DNA of 64,000 nt from Halichondria panicea. Lineage: Eukaryota; Porifera; Demospongiae; Suberitida; Halichondriidae. How positions within the stretch are numbered: position 1 is the stretch's first letter; every line of letters starts with the position of its first letter. This document shows, one piece after another, positions 33,902-46,269 of the stretch. Location of the stretch: positions 2,696,979 to 2,760,978 of the forward strand of contig NC_087383.1 in the NCBI RefSeq assembly GCF_963675165.1. Direction: 5' to 3'. The notes below the pieces were generated by a model, which worked only from the letters and a program-made list of their open reading frames with translations, had not been told where the DNA came from and did not search any database. Made by a program: the position numbers and the translations under genes.

Positions 33902-35394
33902 AATCGACTCTTGCTATTAGCGGCCTCTCAAAATTGGTAAGAAACTTAATTAAGCAACTGTAATCACATGAAATACGTACATGTACCAACACCATTTTAT
34001 GAAGGAGAGAGTATAATTATACAAAGCAGCACATTTAGCGTGGGATTAATATAAGGACTGTACATTTCCATGCAGTGCATACTGTACAATGTAACTATAG
34101 TAACTCACACGGTTCACTCTGATAACTTAATTTGATATGATCTTCATCAAAAAAGCAACGGGTATCAGCTTGTCCCAAAACTGCTCACCCGTGGCACCTG
34201 TTGCACTTACATGCTCTGACCCAGCCAGGTCAACCAGGCTCTGAACACAGAGAAGGAGGTAAAATCATCATAATAACAATAACTTATATGTACATTTACA
34301 CATACATAGTCTGTACGTGTAGATCAAATTAAAGCAAAATAGTGGACCTAGTGTGTTCACAGCTGTAGGCACACACTTGCCCAACCCCACTCACCACAGA
34401 GGACACCCTGATAGTAGTGCCATCACTGAGTTCCTTATCTCTAACCCTGCTTTCAATGGTCAGTTTGAATATTGTGTGTGATCTGGAGTTGTGCTCGGTA
34501 GATCCAAATGTCCGGTTCTCTGAGCAGAAGAGATTATACACATTACCAGCACATCAGGTGCACAGGCAGCATGCATGTACATGTACACACAAGGCTAAGT
34601 CTGAGAGCTCACACTAGGGCAGACCAACAGTGGCTGTAATAAAGAGGTGACATGCTAACACAGGTTGCATGAAACCAACCCTATGGAGACTGGGCCATTA
34701 ACCTGGCTACAGGGTGATCACATTAGACAGACAGGTTCACAAAGGTGCACAAGTGATAGTGACTTACTCTCCCCGATCTCAATGAGACTAGTAAATATCT
34801 TGGGGAGGGAAATCGGCTCCTCAGACAACCCAACCAACTTATGAGTTAGCCTAGCTTGCACTAATTTAAAGCCCTATTGATTATTAGTCATAAAAGTGCA
34901 ACAAAAGCTGTGCTGCCTAGCAGCAGCCATTGTGAACTTTGACCGCTTTGGAGATATATAATTATGGCAGGAAATGCAACTTCTGTTTCCTATAATTATT
35001 GGACCAAAGCTAATTCTTCAGAGGTGCACACTTAATACACGGTAATTGGAGAGTGCTAAAACTCAACTCTGCAGTTCTGGTACTGTAAGACCTCTAATTA
35101 AGGTGACCCTCCAAATATGTGACACTCTCGAGCTTAGGTAATTTTCTGACTTCTACGACAGCTACGTTGACAATTATGTTTTAATGTCGCGTCCTAAATG
35201 ATGTAAATATAGCCACACCCTAGCATCGTTTTTAGAAAACACGTTCTAGAAATCGAGGCAAGTATAGACTGAGTAGAGCTATCCATAATCAGATGCGATA
35301 CCAGGTCTTCAACATAATGTTCAACCTCCAAAAGAAGCGACCTCTGGCTTAAAAAGTGTCGCTTTAATTAAAGGTATTTACGGTAATCACATTT

Positions 35395-35600
35395 CTTACT
35401 TGAATACGTCGGGTTCATTACTGACAGGGCCTAGGGCAGCATTCTCAGCCTTAAACTGTGCAAATTAAAAAACAGAAAACATGATCCACGACCTTACAAA
35501 CCAATTGATGAACCAGACAATAATCTATGGCTAATAAATTGACTCACCCTCTTTCCATTAGGAGAATGCTGTAATACTTTAGCAATGAGCCAGGTTTCAA
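35395..35600 (-). pseudogene. IQGAP exon remnants, copy of 6960-7150
   Basis: Contains the same one-base deletion in the GSIAK exon (about 35545-35595) as the 7.1-kb copy, so the damage predates the block duplication. The FxAEN exon at about 35405-35462 has a CTAGGG insertion. Confidence 0.55.
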
Positions 35601-35810
35601 AAAATCATAACCCCATGCACCACATGCACCACATAAACAGTCTTTGGTGGGTGTGGTAAATGCAAAGAAAAGTGGGTGTATATCAGTATTTGGCATCTGA
35701 GATACACCCACTTTTTTTGCAAAAACAAAACACAATATATTTCAGAGTCTGAGATAGAGAGCTAACTCTTCAATCTATGCTGCAAGGCACACATTTATAT
35801 ATTTACTGGA

Positions 35811-36596
35811 ATGGCTACTAAAGAGCAGAACCAAGGTATAAAGAGTGTCATGTTTCCTATAAAGAATAAACCCAATGGAACTCACCTATTGTTTTGTTTC
35901 CCCAGACTCCACGGCCACCTCGTGTCCCCCCTCCCGAGAGAGGATCCTGCTGAACCACAAGCTGTCCTCGTACAGGGACTACCTACAAAGTCGCTACAGA
36001 GAACCAGACTCCACATCAGTCACACAATGGCCTCCCGTCTCAACAAAAACAATTTTCAAACTGGCCATGATTCAGAAGGAGAAAATACAGAGAGGCAGAA
36101 TTGACGATGAATTTTTTAGACTATCAATCACAGGAAAAATTGACAATATTTTACTTCAAAAAACTCCGGTTGACTTGATAAACATTTTCTCTGAGATTAG
36201 AGATAGACGAAACTTTGTGTTGATTGAAGGAGCTCCCGGCTCTGGCAAGAGCACCCTTGCTCTACACATCTGTCAGGAGTGGGCAAAGGGGAAACTGTTC
36301 CAAGAGCTCGATATTGCAATCCTCGTGAAACTAAGAGATCCCCTCGTTAGAGAAGCCATTACAATTGCTGACATACTTCCCTGCATTGATACGGCCGAAT
36401 AACAGAAGATGGAATGAAGACGCTTGCCAGACATCTAACCACCCACTGCTCTGAACTGACACGATTGTACATACCCAGACACCTAAGATCCTGTATCGAG
36501 ACAGTATTTAGGGACGCTAACAAAGAAAGGAAGAGAAATGGACTACCTGAGATTAATGTGTATGCATTTAATCTCGACCATTGCATGTACTTTTGA
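35811..36596 (+). pseudogene. Truncated NLR (NACHT P-loop fragment), copy 2
   Basis: Exon 1 at 35811-35835 (MATKEQNQ), last exon from about 35906, stop at 36402 after CIDTAE. The Death exon is absent and phases still match. Walker A GAPGSGKST is intact. It has the same deletion junction as copy 1 and is about 98% identical to it; differences include an inserted Ala codon (STATSC) near the exon start, HICQEW versus HICQDW, and IADIL versus IPDIL. The open frame has survived in both copies, though with too few changes to prove constraint. Confidence 0.75.
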
Positions 36597-37080
36597 CAAC
36601 TATTATATTTTATTCTACAATAATAATTATCCAATATTGCTTCGAGAAAAGAAAAAAGTAGCGTACAGACATAATTATTACACGTAAAACAAAGGTCGAC
36701 GTTGTTATTTATGCATCTAATCTCTATCATTGGTCAATATAATTATAGCACATGTACAGATGGTGACGAGTGAATTCAATGCTTCCTACTGACACGGAGA
36801 GCACGTCATGCACTAGCTGTATGTATGTAACTGAATACACTATTGTAATAATGCTATAATCTCCACCTAGCTAGCCTCCTTCACAGGCTTTCAAGAGAAG
36901 TGCGGCCTGGGCCGGGATCGAGGCTAATCATTAATTTTATTCTAGAACAATTATTTGCTTCAGTGCACAGAAGACTAGAAGGATGTCAGCACATTACATA
37001 ACTAAAAAACAAATCAGTTGGAATTGGTCAATATAGCACAGTAATAATGATGGTTTAAATTCAATTCTCCCTACAGTGTG

Positions 37081-38400
37081 TCACAGAGAGCACATGTACT
37101 GTACGTATAAAACTGTCAATGAACACAATTTGCTAATGGGAATCCAATTTAACGCTCTGTCGATTTTGTTAATGAGGAAGATAAGCAGATTAACGTTCAC
37201 TTTGGCCCTCCCAAACATCTTCATAATTGCCAGGTCCTCGTATTGCAGCTGAAGGAGGTCCTGTGTGGGGAGAAGAGAGAGCAGTGAAACACTTCAACTG
37301 GTGTAAGACAAAGAATGCATGTATTTGTAAGACAAATGAATACATGTACTTACATACACCGTACAAGCATACCAACACTATACCTGACACAAGGCAGTAA
37401 ACTTCTTGAACACTTTACGTACCTACCAAATTAATTCTACCTGTACACACACCCTCACCTGGAGGACCAGCTCCACCTTCTCTATCTGCTTGACGTGATC
37501 TCAAACACAATACTTTCGAACCTGAACCTGGGCGAGTAAGAAATAATGTTCACATAATTATAGCATAACGTTGCACATAAGATCAAGGTCGTAGCAAGCG
37601 GTCAGGCTGGTCAGGTTTTGGCCTAACCACTTTAGCAGCTGGGTAGGTAATGGTCGTAAATATTGTAAGTGATAATGCGCATGCTGTTTTGGTGAGGAAA
37701 AGTGATGACCTTTTTCTTAAGTAAAAAATTCACCACTGTATGCAAAAGTTCCAATAGTAGAAAAGCAGCTGACCTTTAATCAAGTTGGCCTGACCACTTT
37801 AAAGTTGCTTGCTACGCCCCTGCATGAACATTGGGGCATAAAAATAAGTTAATAGCCTCACACTGGAGGAATTGTTAAAGTCTAGATTAGTAGTAGAGTC
37901 TGAGCTTCAGTCAAACAGTGGACAAAGTACGTACCAGAGCAATTAATGGCACATGTGATGATTATCATGTTGTTTAATAGAAGTATGCTAGTATAACGGC
38001 TACTCAAGTATACGGAGACTCACAGAGTGGGTGGAGCATATCTCCATGGACGCTGATGTACGGATGATTGGCTTGGTCACGTCAGAGTACTTGTCCATAC
38101 CCAGCCTTCTGTCCGGGGGGTCCACTGTCGATGCTCGCAAGAACTCTCTGTGGGGGGTACAATGAGTGTATGTATATTCATACCCTCTGCATGGCAACGA
38201 AAATAGCTAATGTGCAATTTAGATCATACGATACTTTAGTAAAACACACATGGCATCATCACATGACCATCATTCGTACATACACACTTTCAACTACAAA
38301 TTCAGTTTTGGTTATCACATTTCTTATACCTAAACTTCTTGAAGGTGTCCGAGTGTACGGGTTCATTACTGACAGGGCAGCACTCTCAGCCTCAAACTGT
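37081..38400 (-). pseudogene. IQGAP: IQGAP-like C-terminal exons, copy 4
   Basis: 37081-37260 DLLQLQYEDLAIMKMF (Gly to Asp change), about 37460-37525 RasGAP C-terminal exon with the same ~43-bp deletion, about 38030-38150 EFLRASTVDPPDRRLGMDKY, about 38330-38400 FEAESAALSVMNP. Same defects as copies 1 and 3. Confidence 0.7.
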
Positions 38401-39840
38401 GCAAAGGAACAGGAAAAACACGATAAACTCTTAAACCAACAGATAACCAGACAATAATCATGGAAAGGTAATAATTTTCTGCTGATTTGGCGTTTTTCAC
38501 CAACAAATAATATCTAGTCCAGTACTAATTTAATGTACATAGATGCAGTGTATAATGTAGACCATAATCTGTACAGGTATGCTGTACCACTTTTATCACA
38601 TGTTGTTTGTAGCACTCAAATATCTACCCCATCGGCACACTGCTCTGCTTCAACTCCTTACAGCGATCCAGTGCCTTCTTGAGCTCTTCCTCCATCACAA
38701 GTCTCTCTTGCACAGCAGACTGGGTAATAGATTGCATGGTGGTCATGTACACACACACAGGTATACAGATACAACCATCACAGCATCGTGGTAGTGGTAC
38801 AGTAGTTATATAATTGCAGGTACATGTATTAATGAAAGCACCGCGGGTGCTGATGCCTCGGTGGAGGTGCAAAGCTACATAACATAAAGCTACACACATT
38901 ATCATGATGAATATTTTTGCATTTTTGCTGCATGCAAACTCAAATTGCATGGTGGTCGATCATGTACACACACACACACACAGGTAATACAACCACCATG
39001 TGGTAGTGGTACAGCTGTTTGCTCACTGCATTACCACAAAACAACAAAATACCATACAATGTTGCTATGCAAACAACATGTGGTCCTAAGCAATGATTAC
39101 AACATGCTTAACCTAACGCATCACAGTAGAGATATCTACCTTTAGTTAATCACATGAACTAATGTGATGACATGTAGTACTAATGTGATGATGTCATTAT
39201 TCTACAACATGGGGGGGAAGAACCACCCCCCCTCAATAGATGAAACCCTGACTACCAGAGATGCAACCTTTATATGGGGAAAATAAAAAACGGGCAATAG
39301 TCTCTAGACACAATCGGCATCATGTATTGTGTATTTTGACTAAGCCATAATCAGTACATACTGTATAGCAGGTCATTTTCGTGGGATAAAAAATCCGAGA
39401 CAAAAACGTAGGCGTGGTGCAGCAGTGATTTCGTGTGTAAAACTTCCCTTTGCTTCACTGCATTGCATGCGTTCCGGTCAACCATGCGTACGTTTTCGTG
39501 AGTGATAAATATTTGTCAAGGTTTAGCTTGCCCACGGAAACTATACCCAGGACGCTATACGTACGGTACGGTATACTGTACCACTTTATCACCTGTTTCA
39601 AGTACTCTTCCTTGTCCCGTTACTTTGTAGCACTCGAATATGTCCACCCCGTCCACTGCAGGCACACTGCTCTGCTCCAACTCCTTACAGCGATCCAGTG
39701 CCTTCTTGAGCTCTTCCTCCATCACAAGTCTCTCTTGAACAGCAGACTGGGTAATAGATTGCATGGTGGTCATGTACACACACAGGTATACAGATACAAC
39801 CATCACAACATCGTGGTAGTGGTACAGTAGTTTAAAGGTA

Positions 39841-40326
39841 CAGTAGACTCTCGCTATTCCGACTCTCTGAAGTACGGCCTGAAATGTGGCCAACTCGCTA
39901 TTCTGTATACTTGCTGCCCCAAACTAGTAATTTTATACGTGAACATTTTGGGTGTGGTTTAGCAGAAAAACTGTGTGTGGGGGGAGTGGTTGTGTGCATT
40001 GTGTGTGTATGTGAGGTGTGTGTGGGGGGAGTGGTTGGGGTGTACAATGAGAGGTAGGAAGCGGGATGCTCATGAACACTACAATGAAAGTTATAAAAAA
40101 GGTAAACCGTTTTGTGAGCAAACACAGCTGTGGGATTACATTGTAATAGAGAGGAAATGATTCATTATCTTTATTTCTTATCCTCGAGACAAAACCGCAA
40201 AATTAGTCATTAATATTCGAGGTAGGTTGATTATAAGCCGCGGCTATTTTCTGAAATGCAAACTACCGCGCTATTCCGGCCAAGTTGCACTGTCCCAAGG
40301 GTGGCCGGATTAACGAGAGTCTACTG
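39841..40326. mobile_element. pogo/Tc1-like MITE, copy 4
   Basis: Same termini and TA flanks. It is about 50 bp longer than the others because of an internal duplication of GTGTGTGGGGGGAGTGGTTG with a GTGT run (about 39972-40040). Confidence 0.75.
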
Positions 40327-41404
40327 TACATGTATTAATTATACAGTATTCACCGAGTGTATACATGTACATGCTAAACTCACATCTGCCTTGCTGTTGG
40401 CCAGTTCCAATTCTCACTCCAGCTCAGCCATGACACCTGGGTCCATGATTTGAGACCTCTCGAGCAGCTTCTCCTCCAACTCGAGCTCCCTCAGCAGGTC
40501 ATCCTCTAGACATTGAATGGTCTCACTCTTCTCCTCAACCTGACAAGGGAACATCAATAAGTTGCTGCCAGGTGGAGAATACTCGACATACAATAGTGAC
40601 GTGCATGTACAGTCAAGTACAGAAAATCTGGCAATGAAATTTAACGGTATTCTCCAACTTTGAAATAAAGGTCAGCTTAAAGTTGGACTGTAGTTAGCAA
40701 ATAGTAGATCGATTTTGATTAAAGGCCAGTGAATATTCTAACCACTGCACATGTGTATCTCTCACCTCTGTGGGTGGTATAGGAACGAGGGAGGCCCTCT
40801 GATACTGTCTAGAGGACTGGACTTCTTCTCACTGCCAATCTAGGAGGTATGAAAACATAATAATTATGCATTTGGTAAAGATCTGCTCCCAAACAACATT
40901 GCAATTGATCCACATTTACAGGTAAAGGGTCATTAAAGTAAAATATGAAATTTGAGCACAAACATTTCTCCTCTCACCTCCTGCTCATTCAGGAACTTCA
41001 TGAACCTGGTAGGAGTGAAGTGCACTTTGAAGGACTCGTCACATGATCTTGGAGCAAAAGATACGGACTTGGTTGAGGATTTGAGTGGGGCTAAAGTGAG
41101 AGAAGAGGTTGTGGGGGAGGGGCCTCAGTGTCACGTGAGAGAAGATTCGGACACATGGTCCTCCGTCTGGACAGCTGCTGTGAGGAGAATGAGAATTGTA
41201 AAGCACTGGAATTGAACTGTGCACAAGCACGAAATACATGCACTATTTTATTCGCACCACATAACTAACTAAAAATGCTCACCAATAAAACACCACACTA
41301 CTTGGTGTACAACATTTTAACGAATCTACAAATGAACTTCAGTTCCTCTAGACAACCTGCCCAACCCTCCACATACACACTGGCTGCATCATGCATAAAG
41401 AAAA

Positions 41405-41655
41405 TGCATCTATTTTCACAGCGTTTGACCATCAAACGTATCAGAGAATAATCTCACGCCCATATTGCTGATTTGCTTGAAATGCCCACCACCATCTTAG
41501 CAATGTACCAGCAAGGGGCTTTTGTTGTGAGCATCAAAGGTAGGCCATGGCATTCAGTTGCTATTGATGAGTCACAGGTACTCTCTGATAAGAAGATTTT
41601 AATTGGACTGTTTGTGTCTGAAATGGGAGGCTTACTACAACTTCATATCAGCTAA
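41405..41655 (+). pseudogene. Fragment of uncharacterised animal protein family, copy 3
   Basis: Third copy of the remnant at 4190-4440; GAFVVSIKGRPWHSVAIDE is readable and then diverges. Confidence 0.4.
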
Positions 41656-41760
41656 AGCCTACAAGGTGTTAGGGCCTTCTGAAAATATGATTTCTTCCAC
41701 CAACTCGATCAAAACTATATAAGAAACAATTTTACTTTTCCCTAGTGAGATCTCAGCAGA

Positions 41761-42119
41761 GAAGCATTCATGTGCTGAATTCTAATGTGCTGAAACAGTG
41801 TGCTGATTGTATTGTGCTAAATCAATTTCAAACATTACAAACAACAATACATCAATACAGTATTAAAATTGTATTAAACAAACGATGAGGATATAAAAGT
41901 GAAAGGTTTTTTTAAACATAGTTAGTTAACCATAGCAAGTCTGCACTCGGTTCACTGCAATTGTAAGATACTGCCTTTGACTTCTAAGTATCACCTGCAT
42001 GCGTGAAGTAGAAAAATATGTCACATAAAGCCAGTAGAATTATAACCAAATATAAGAATAATTAAAGTGCGTATAGATTAGGTACATAACATCAGTCATA
42101 GCATGAACAAAATAAGGTT
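41761..42119. other. AT-rich spacer, nothing recognised
   Basis: No ORF, repeat or structural RNA signature that I can support. It joins the end of kinesin unit 3 to the tandem array. Confidence 0.4.
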
Positions 42120-42560
42120 GTTCCACCCCCCTCTCCACTGATAGCATTCACTAGTCTGTTGACAGGAGGTGGGGTTATTCACAGCATTGCAATGTTATTA
42201 TGGGGCGAAATAAGACATCACTAACGTTTATTCATAAGGTATAATAATAAGGTTGTTCCACCCCCCTCTCCACTGATAGCATTCACTAGTCTGTTGACAG
42301 GAGGTGGGGTTATTCACAGCATTGCAATGTTATTATGGGGCGAAATAAGACATCACTAACGTTTATTCATCCATTCAGAGCATGAACAAAGTAAGGTTGT
42401 TCCACCCCCCCCCCCCTCCACTGATAGCATTCACTAGTCTGTTGACAGGAGGTGGGGTTATTCACAGCATTGCAATGTTATTATGGGGCGAAATAAGACA
42501 TCACTAACGTTTTTATTCATCCATTCATAGCATGAACAAAGTAAGGTTGTTCCACCCCCC
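42120..42560. repeat. Tandem repeat, second array of the 1020-1850 unit
   Basis: Three units with the same CTCCACTGATAGCATTCAC core and poly-C starts of differing length. The first unit is shorter (TTCATAAGGTATAATAATAAG at its end). The flank 42575-42965 matches 1855-2245. Confidence 0.8.
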
Positions 42561-43089
42561 TCTCCCCCTCTCCCAAAAAAAAACAAGCGCATGCAGCTGC
42601 ATGCGAGCTAGCTAAGTTTAATAGAACAGTGTGCAATTATTCAGTTGCACTAGCTATCTAAAACTAGCTACTCAAAGCTATCTAACTAATCTAATCATCA
42701 CTAACGGTTATTCATCCATTCATGTTTATTCATCCATTCATCGCAGATTAATTTTAACAGTTTATACAACAGCTATGTGGTTGTGATGTAGGTTAGACAG
42801 AATGCTTACTACGGTTAGTGGGAGTTGCATACTCTTCCTAATGATTTTCTCATTATAGTCTTTTTTACGCACAATTTAGTTTGCTAGACTATAATAATGC
42901 AAATGAGTTCTTGTTGTGCTATTATAGAGCAGCATCAATATTCGGGCCCATCAACTATCTCGTATAGAGAGCAGATTGAGAAGTTGTCCTCCACCGACAA
43001 TACTCGTTGTAAGGGCTAAACAACAAAGCTTAATACGAAAGTTTAATTAAACTGCGTTGTCCTATATATATCGATAGATCGGTTAGAGT

Positions 43090-43831
43090 AATAAAACAGT
43101 AATCTTGTACAGCTAAGGTCCTAGACTTCATCACATAATTGTTCAATGGTTTAGGTATCCTGACCATCCCTTTACATATGTTCACAGTGGCTATAATTCA
43201 TGATTTACTGGTTTTTAGGTACACTTTTGGATAGAGTAATATCTTCTGAAAATATGATAAGCTTAGCTTTAAAAGTTCTCTGGTAAGTTTACAAATAAAA
43301 GGGCTACATTTTAATACCAAGAACATCCTCTATGCTTATTCCATTGTTCAGATATCACTGAAAAACTACATATTCTACTATTTTCTACCGTTTTGATGAC
43401 ATCACAAGCTGCTAACCATAAATCGATGACACTCTTATTAACCACATAAGTGGGCGTACAGTAACTGTACGCCCACTCTTAATTAAGTGTGTGGTTGATT
43501 AAAGCGGCATTGGTTTGTGGTTTGCAGCTGCTGATGTCATCAAAACAGTAGTAGCTTATCTCAGCAAATGGAATAAGCATATAGGATGTTCTTGGTATCA
43601 AAATGTAGCCTATTTATCTGTAAACTTACTACAAAAATTTGAAAGCTAAGCTATTAATTTTTCAGAAGTTATTACTCTAACCAAAAGTGTACCTGAAAAC
43701 CAGTAAATCATGAATTATAAACACTGTGAACATTTGGAAGACCCATAAAGGGATGGTCAGGATATCTAAACCATTGAACAATTATGTGATGAAGTCTAGG
43801 ACTTTAGCTGTACAAGATTACTGTTTTATTT
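43090..43831. mobile_element. 742-bp imperfect palindrome (foldback element)
   Basis: Two arms of about 360 bp are reverse complements with scattered mismatches and indels. The outer ends are AATAAAACAGTAATCTTGTAC and its complement; the centre is a perfect 29-bp palindrome at 43449-43477 (AGTGGGCGTACAGT, A, ACTGTACGCCCACT). No ORF, no clear target duplication. A foldback or MITE-like element is the likely origin. Confidence 0.8.
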
Positions 43832-45372
43832 CCATTACCCACTATAACAATTTGTTGTTGTTCTATTAATCACCACAAACCCACCACCTTATGTTTCCAT
43901 GGAAACATTTTTGAGTATGTTGTAGCTTGGTAATTCACCTACACAATAGTATCAACACCATTTCTTAGAAATGTTCCAATCGAAAGATATTTACATTTAA
44001 GTACAGCTACTCACAAATTTGTGGTAATCTACTCTCTATAAGCTGGATGCACTGTATATACAGGCAGATAACTATACTTGAAAGGGAACTATACTTGAGA
44101 GGGGCTTTAAGTCAGATAAGTATGGTATACTGTTGCAATTGTTTTTTTGGGCGAAGCCACTATACCATTAAATTAAAACATTGTGGCAATACAGCAGCAT
44201 AATAATACATACCTCCAATTGTGTCGATACTTTACAGTGGTCTGGTCATACAAGGGTGTCCAGTATAATGCTCTCTCCAACACATGTCACTTTCAACATC
44301 ATCCTGCAATTTTTTTTCACATCAATTCTTACAACAATAATTATAGTACCTTCAAAAAAGTACGACCACCATTTTGAAAGAACTTTAGATGTGAGAGGGA
44401 ATTAGGCATATTTTTGCGAATGGCGTGGTTTCCCTCTGGGCAGTTGGCGTCTCACAACTACAATGTACATGTGAAAAGCAGTAGATCTAGTATGTATAAT
44501 AATTATAAATGTACAATGTACAATATAATTTTATATTGAAACATATAGCATCAAGTATGTACAGCATATAGCTAAGTAACTAGTCTAGCTACGATACTCG
44601 AGGTGACTAGGATTGTCTCTTTGTTTGTTTTTTTGCAAAATGTATACTTGCAACGTGCAACGGTAAATTGCAACGCTTTTAATACAGTGTAAACGTACTG
44701 GCGTACTACATAAACGGAACTTATATTGACCGCTTACTGCATCTATACAATAATAGTGCAACGTACGCTATGACAAGTACAGTCGAAAACGGCAGTGGTT
44801 CTTGGTCAGACATGCATACAATGGAACTAAGCTTTATGTGTTAACGAATAGCTATAGCGCTCCGGACATTCACCGGGACCAGAGTAGTCTCACAGTAAAG
44901 AAGCCAGAACTCAAGCGTGGCTGTATAGTGCGCATTTGATGTATCAAGCTTTAAAATGAAACTGTATTTAGCTAGCTTCAATGCATGTGTGTACAAGGTT
45001 TAATTTATACTTCTTAGCTTTTACCCAACTAAGCTTTTTACCATTTGAAAATCTGTCAAAACAAATAACTTTTTTTGCTGAGGCTATCTATCCTAGCTAG
45101 CTGTAAACGCAGTGCAATGGCATCCAAGTGAAAATACACACACAAACAAACACACTTACTATACCGTCTTTCTTCTAATTACAGCGCCGTTAAAGATTTT
45201 CAGTGGCGCACAAATAGAACAAGAAAAAACCATAATTCCAGTTTGGCACTTATAATATTATTTATAGTGGTGCTTAGCAACGTAGAGTACTATAGTATAG
45301 CTGATTCCACAAGGCTATCAGATAGAGTTACATGTACCTCCAATTAGATGAGACCCTCTAAATAATGGACAC
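43832..45372. other. Long spacer, no gene recognised
   Basis: About 1.5 kb of AT-rich DNA with only short ORFs such as 44181-44405, which resemble nothing known to me and lack convincing splice context. Confidence 0.4.
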
Positions 45373-45729
45373 TAGACTCGCTGGCCACTCCCATCATCAC
45401 TATCTTGAGGATTGGGACTGGTCAACTGCCAATCTGCGAGTTGTTCTTGTGGAATTTTAATTAGTTGCATGACATCATCTTGTGGTTTGTGCGGTTGACC
45501 AAAGTTGCGTAACTATCAAGTGAATGTGGGTTATGTCCCGTGGTTTATCTAACACAACATAAGACCCAGCCCAACTACAACGAATTACGTGCGCGAAATA
45601 TGTCAAATGACATTGCTTCTGCACTGTGATTGGTCATTACCGATTTCGGTAATGAGAACAACTCGCAGATTGGCAGTTGACCAGTCCCAATCCTCAAGAT
45701 AGTGATGATGGGAGTGGCCAGCGAGTCTA
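45373..45729. mobile_element. 357-bp TIR element with 9-bp target duplication
   Basis: 75-bp terminal inverted repeats (45373-45447 and 45655-45729) starting TAGACTCGCTGGCCACTCCC, apparently perfect. Flanks AATGGACAC occur at 45364-45372 and 45730-45738, a 9-bp target duplication as made by Mutator-like transposases. Non-autonomous: the 207-bp centre has no ORF. Confidence 0.9.
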
Positions 45730-45846
45730 AATGGACACCAGGTCTTCAACATGATTTTCAACCTCCAAAAGAAGCGATCTCTGGCTTCAATAAGTTTTAA
45801 AAAGTGCCGCTTTAATTAAAGGTCTTACGGTAACCACATTTCTTAC

Positions 45847-46055
45847 TTGAATACGTCGGGTTCATTACTGACAGGGCAGCATTCTCAGCCTTAAACTGTG
45901 CAAAGGAACAGAAAACATGATCCACGACCTTTAATACAAGGTATTAAACGTAAACCAAGAGATGAACCAGACAATCATCTATGGCTGATAAATTAACTCA
46001 CCATCTTTCCAGCCGGAGAATGCTGTAATACTTTAGCAATGGAGCCAGGTTTTGT
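45847..46055 (-). pseudogene. IQGAP: IQGAP GAP-domain exons, intact frames
   Basis: 46002 to about 46055 reads TKPGSIAKVLQHSPAGKM and 45847-45895 reads FKAENAALSVMNPTYSS. They join in phase 0 to give GKMFKAENAALS, matching IQGAP1 NKMFLGDNAHLSI. This is the only copy in which the GSIAK frame is intact. Upstream exons should lie above 46060, but the NLR2 promoter begins there; downstream exons should lie below 45840, but a MITE remnant and the TIR element are there. It is a stranded exon pair. Confidence 0.65.
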
Positions 46056-46137
46056 CTCTAGCTAGCTAGCTCTAGCTCTGTATGTACTCTGTGGGGTATG
46101 TGAAAACAATATGTCTTTGGTGGGTGTGGTGGTAAAT

Positions 46138-46194
46138 GCAAAAAGTGGGTGTATCTCAGTCTTAGATATCTGAGATACACCCACTTTTTTTGCA
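46138..46194. promoter_or_regulatory. Hairpin upstream of NLR2
   Basis: Arms 46138-46159 and 46170-46194 pair as TGCAAAAAGTGGGTGTATCT with its complement, with a 10-nt loop and extra T's in the right arm. It lies about 75 bp before the NLR2 ATG and is also upstream of both truncated NLRs, but not of NLR1. It might be a promoter-proximal MITE or a structured 5' leader. Confidence 0.5.
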
Positions 46195-46269
46195 AGTCAT
46201 GCCAAAAACAACAAGCACCCAATATATTTCAGAGCTAGCTAGCTGCAAGGCACAGATTTATTTGCTGGA

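Larger units (their letters stand above)
29877..34850 (-). pseudogene. Kinesin-like motor gene, partial (unit 2)
   Basis: Second copy of the 2399-6408 fragment. About 34769-34850 (GLSEEPISLPKIF), 34395-34519 (NSRSHTIF), 34189-34240 (DLAGSE, with SEHVSATG), about 33070-33140, about 32090-32155, 31534-31683 (VEEKSETIQCLED) and about 30795-30950 (coiled coil). Near 32260 a 19-bp deletion removes GGTAGGAGTGAAG and shifts the frame of the SCDKSF exon. The 30.9-kb coiled-coil exon has lost the CCTGCAGTGG region and is also frameshifted. A variant A coiled-coil exon lies at about 29877-29993. Motor exons are intact, but the P-loop exons are absent, as in unit 1. Confidence 0.6.
30650..39090. repeat. 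Segmental duplication, copy B (8.44 kb)
   Basis: Direct counterpart of 2250-10650. It includes kinesin unit 2, the uncharacterised-family fragment (about 32680-32930), the inverted-repeat element 33668-33901, IQGAP remnants, truncated NLR copy 2 and IQGAP copy 4. Confidence 0.85.
38602..41760 (-). pseudogene. Kinesin-like stalk fragment (unit 3)
   Basis: Third partial copy. Variant A coiled-coil exon about 38602-38723; variant B about 39595-39748, with PAVDGVDIFECYKVTG; stalk exon 40384-40539, 156 bp here because of a 6-bp insertion; about 40770-40835 (IGSEKK region); about 40980-41045 (SCDKSF exon, open). Homology stops near 41760, before any motor exon, so no motor can be made from this copy. 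Confidence 0.55.

Noticed and set aside
28435-34850. A kinesin-IQGAP fusion protein (kinesin exons immediately upstream of IQGAP exons on one strand)
   Set aside because: The coiled-coil exon ends in phase 1 while the next IQGAP exon needs phase 0; joining creates TGA at once. Deletions and stops in the IQGAP exons also rule it out. This looks like an accident of duplication.
44181-44405. Short plus-strand ORFs in the 43.8-45.4 kb spacer
   Set aside because: No similarity, no splice signals with matching phase, and base composition like the spacer.
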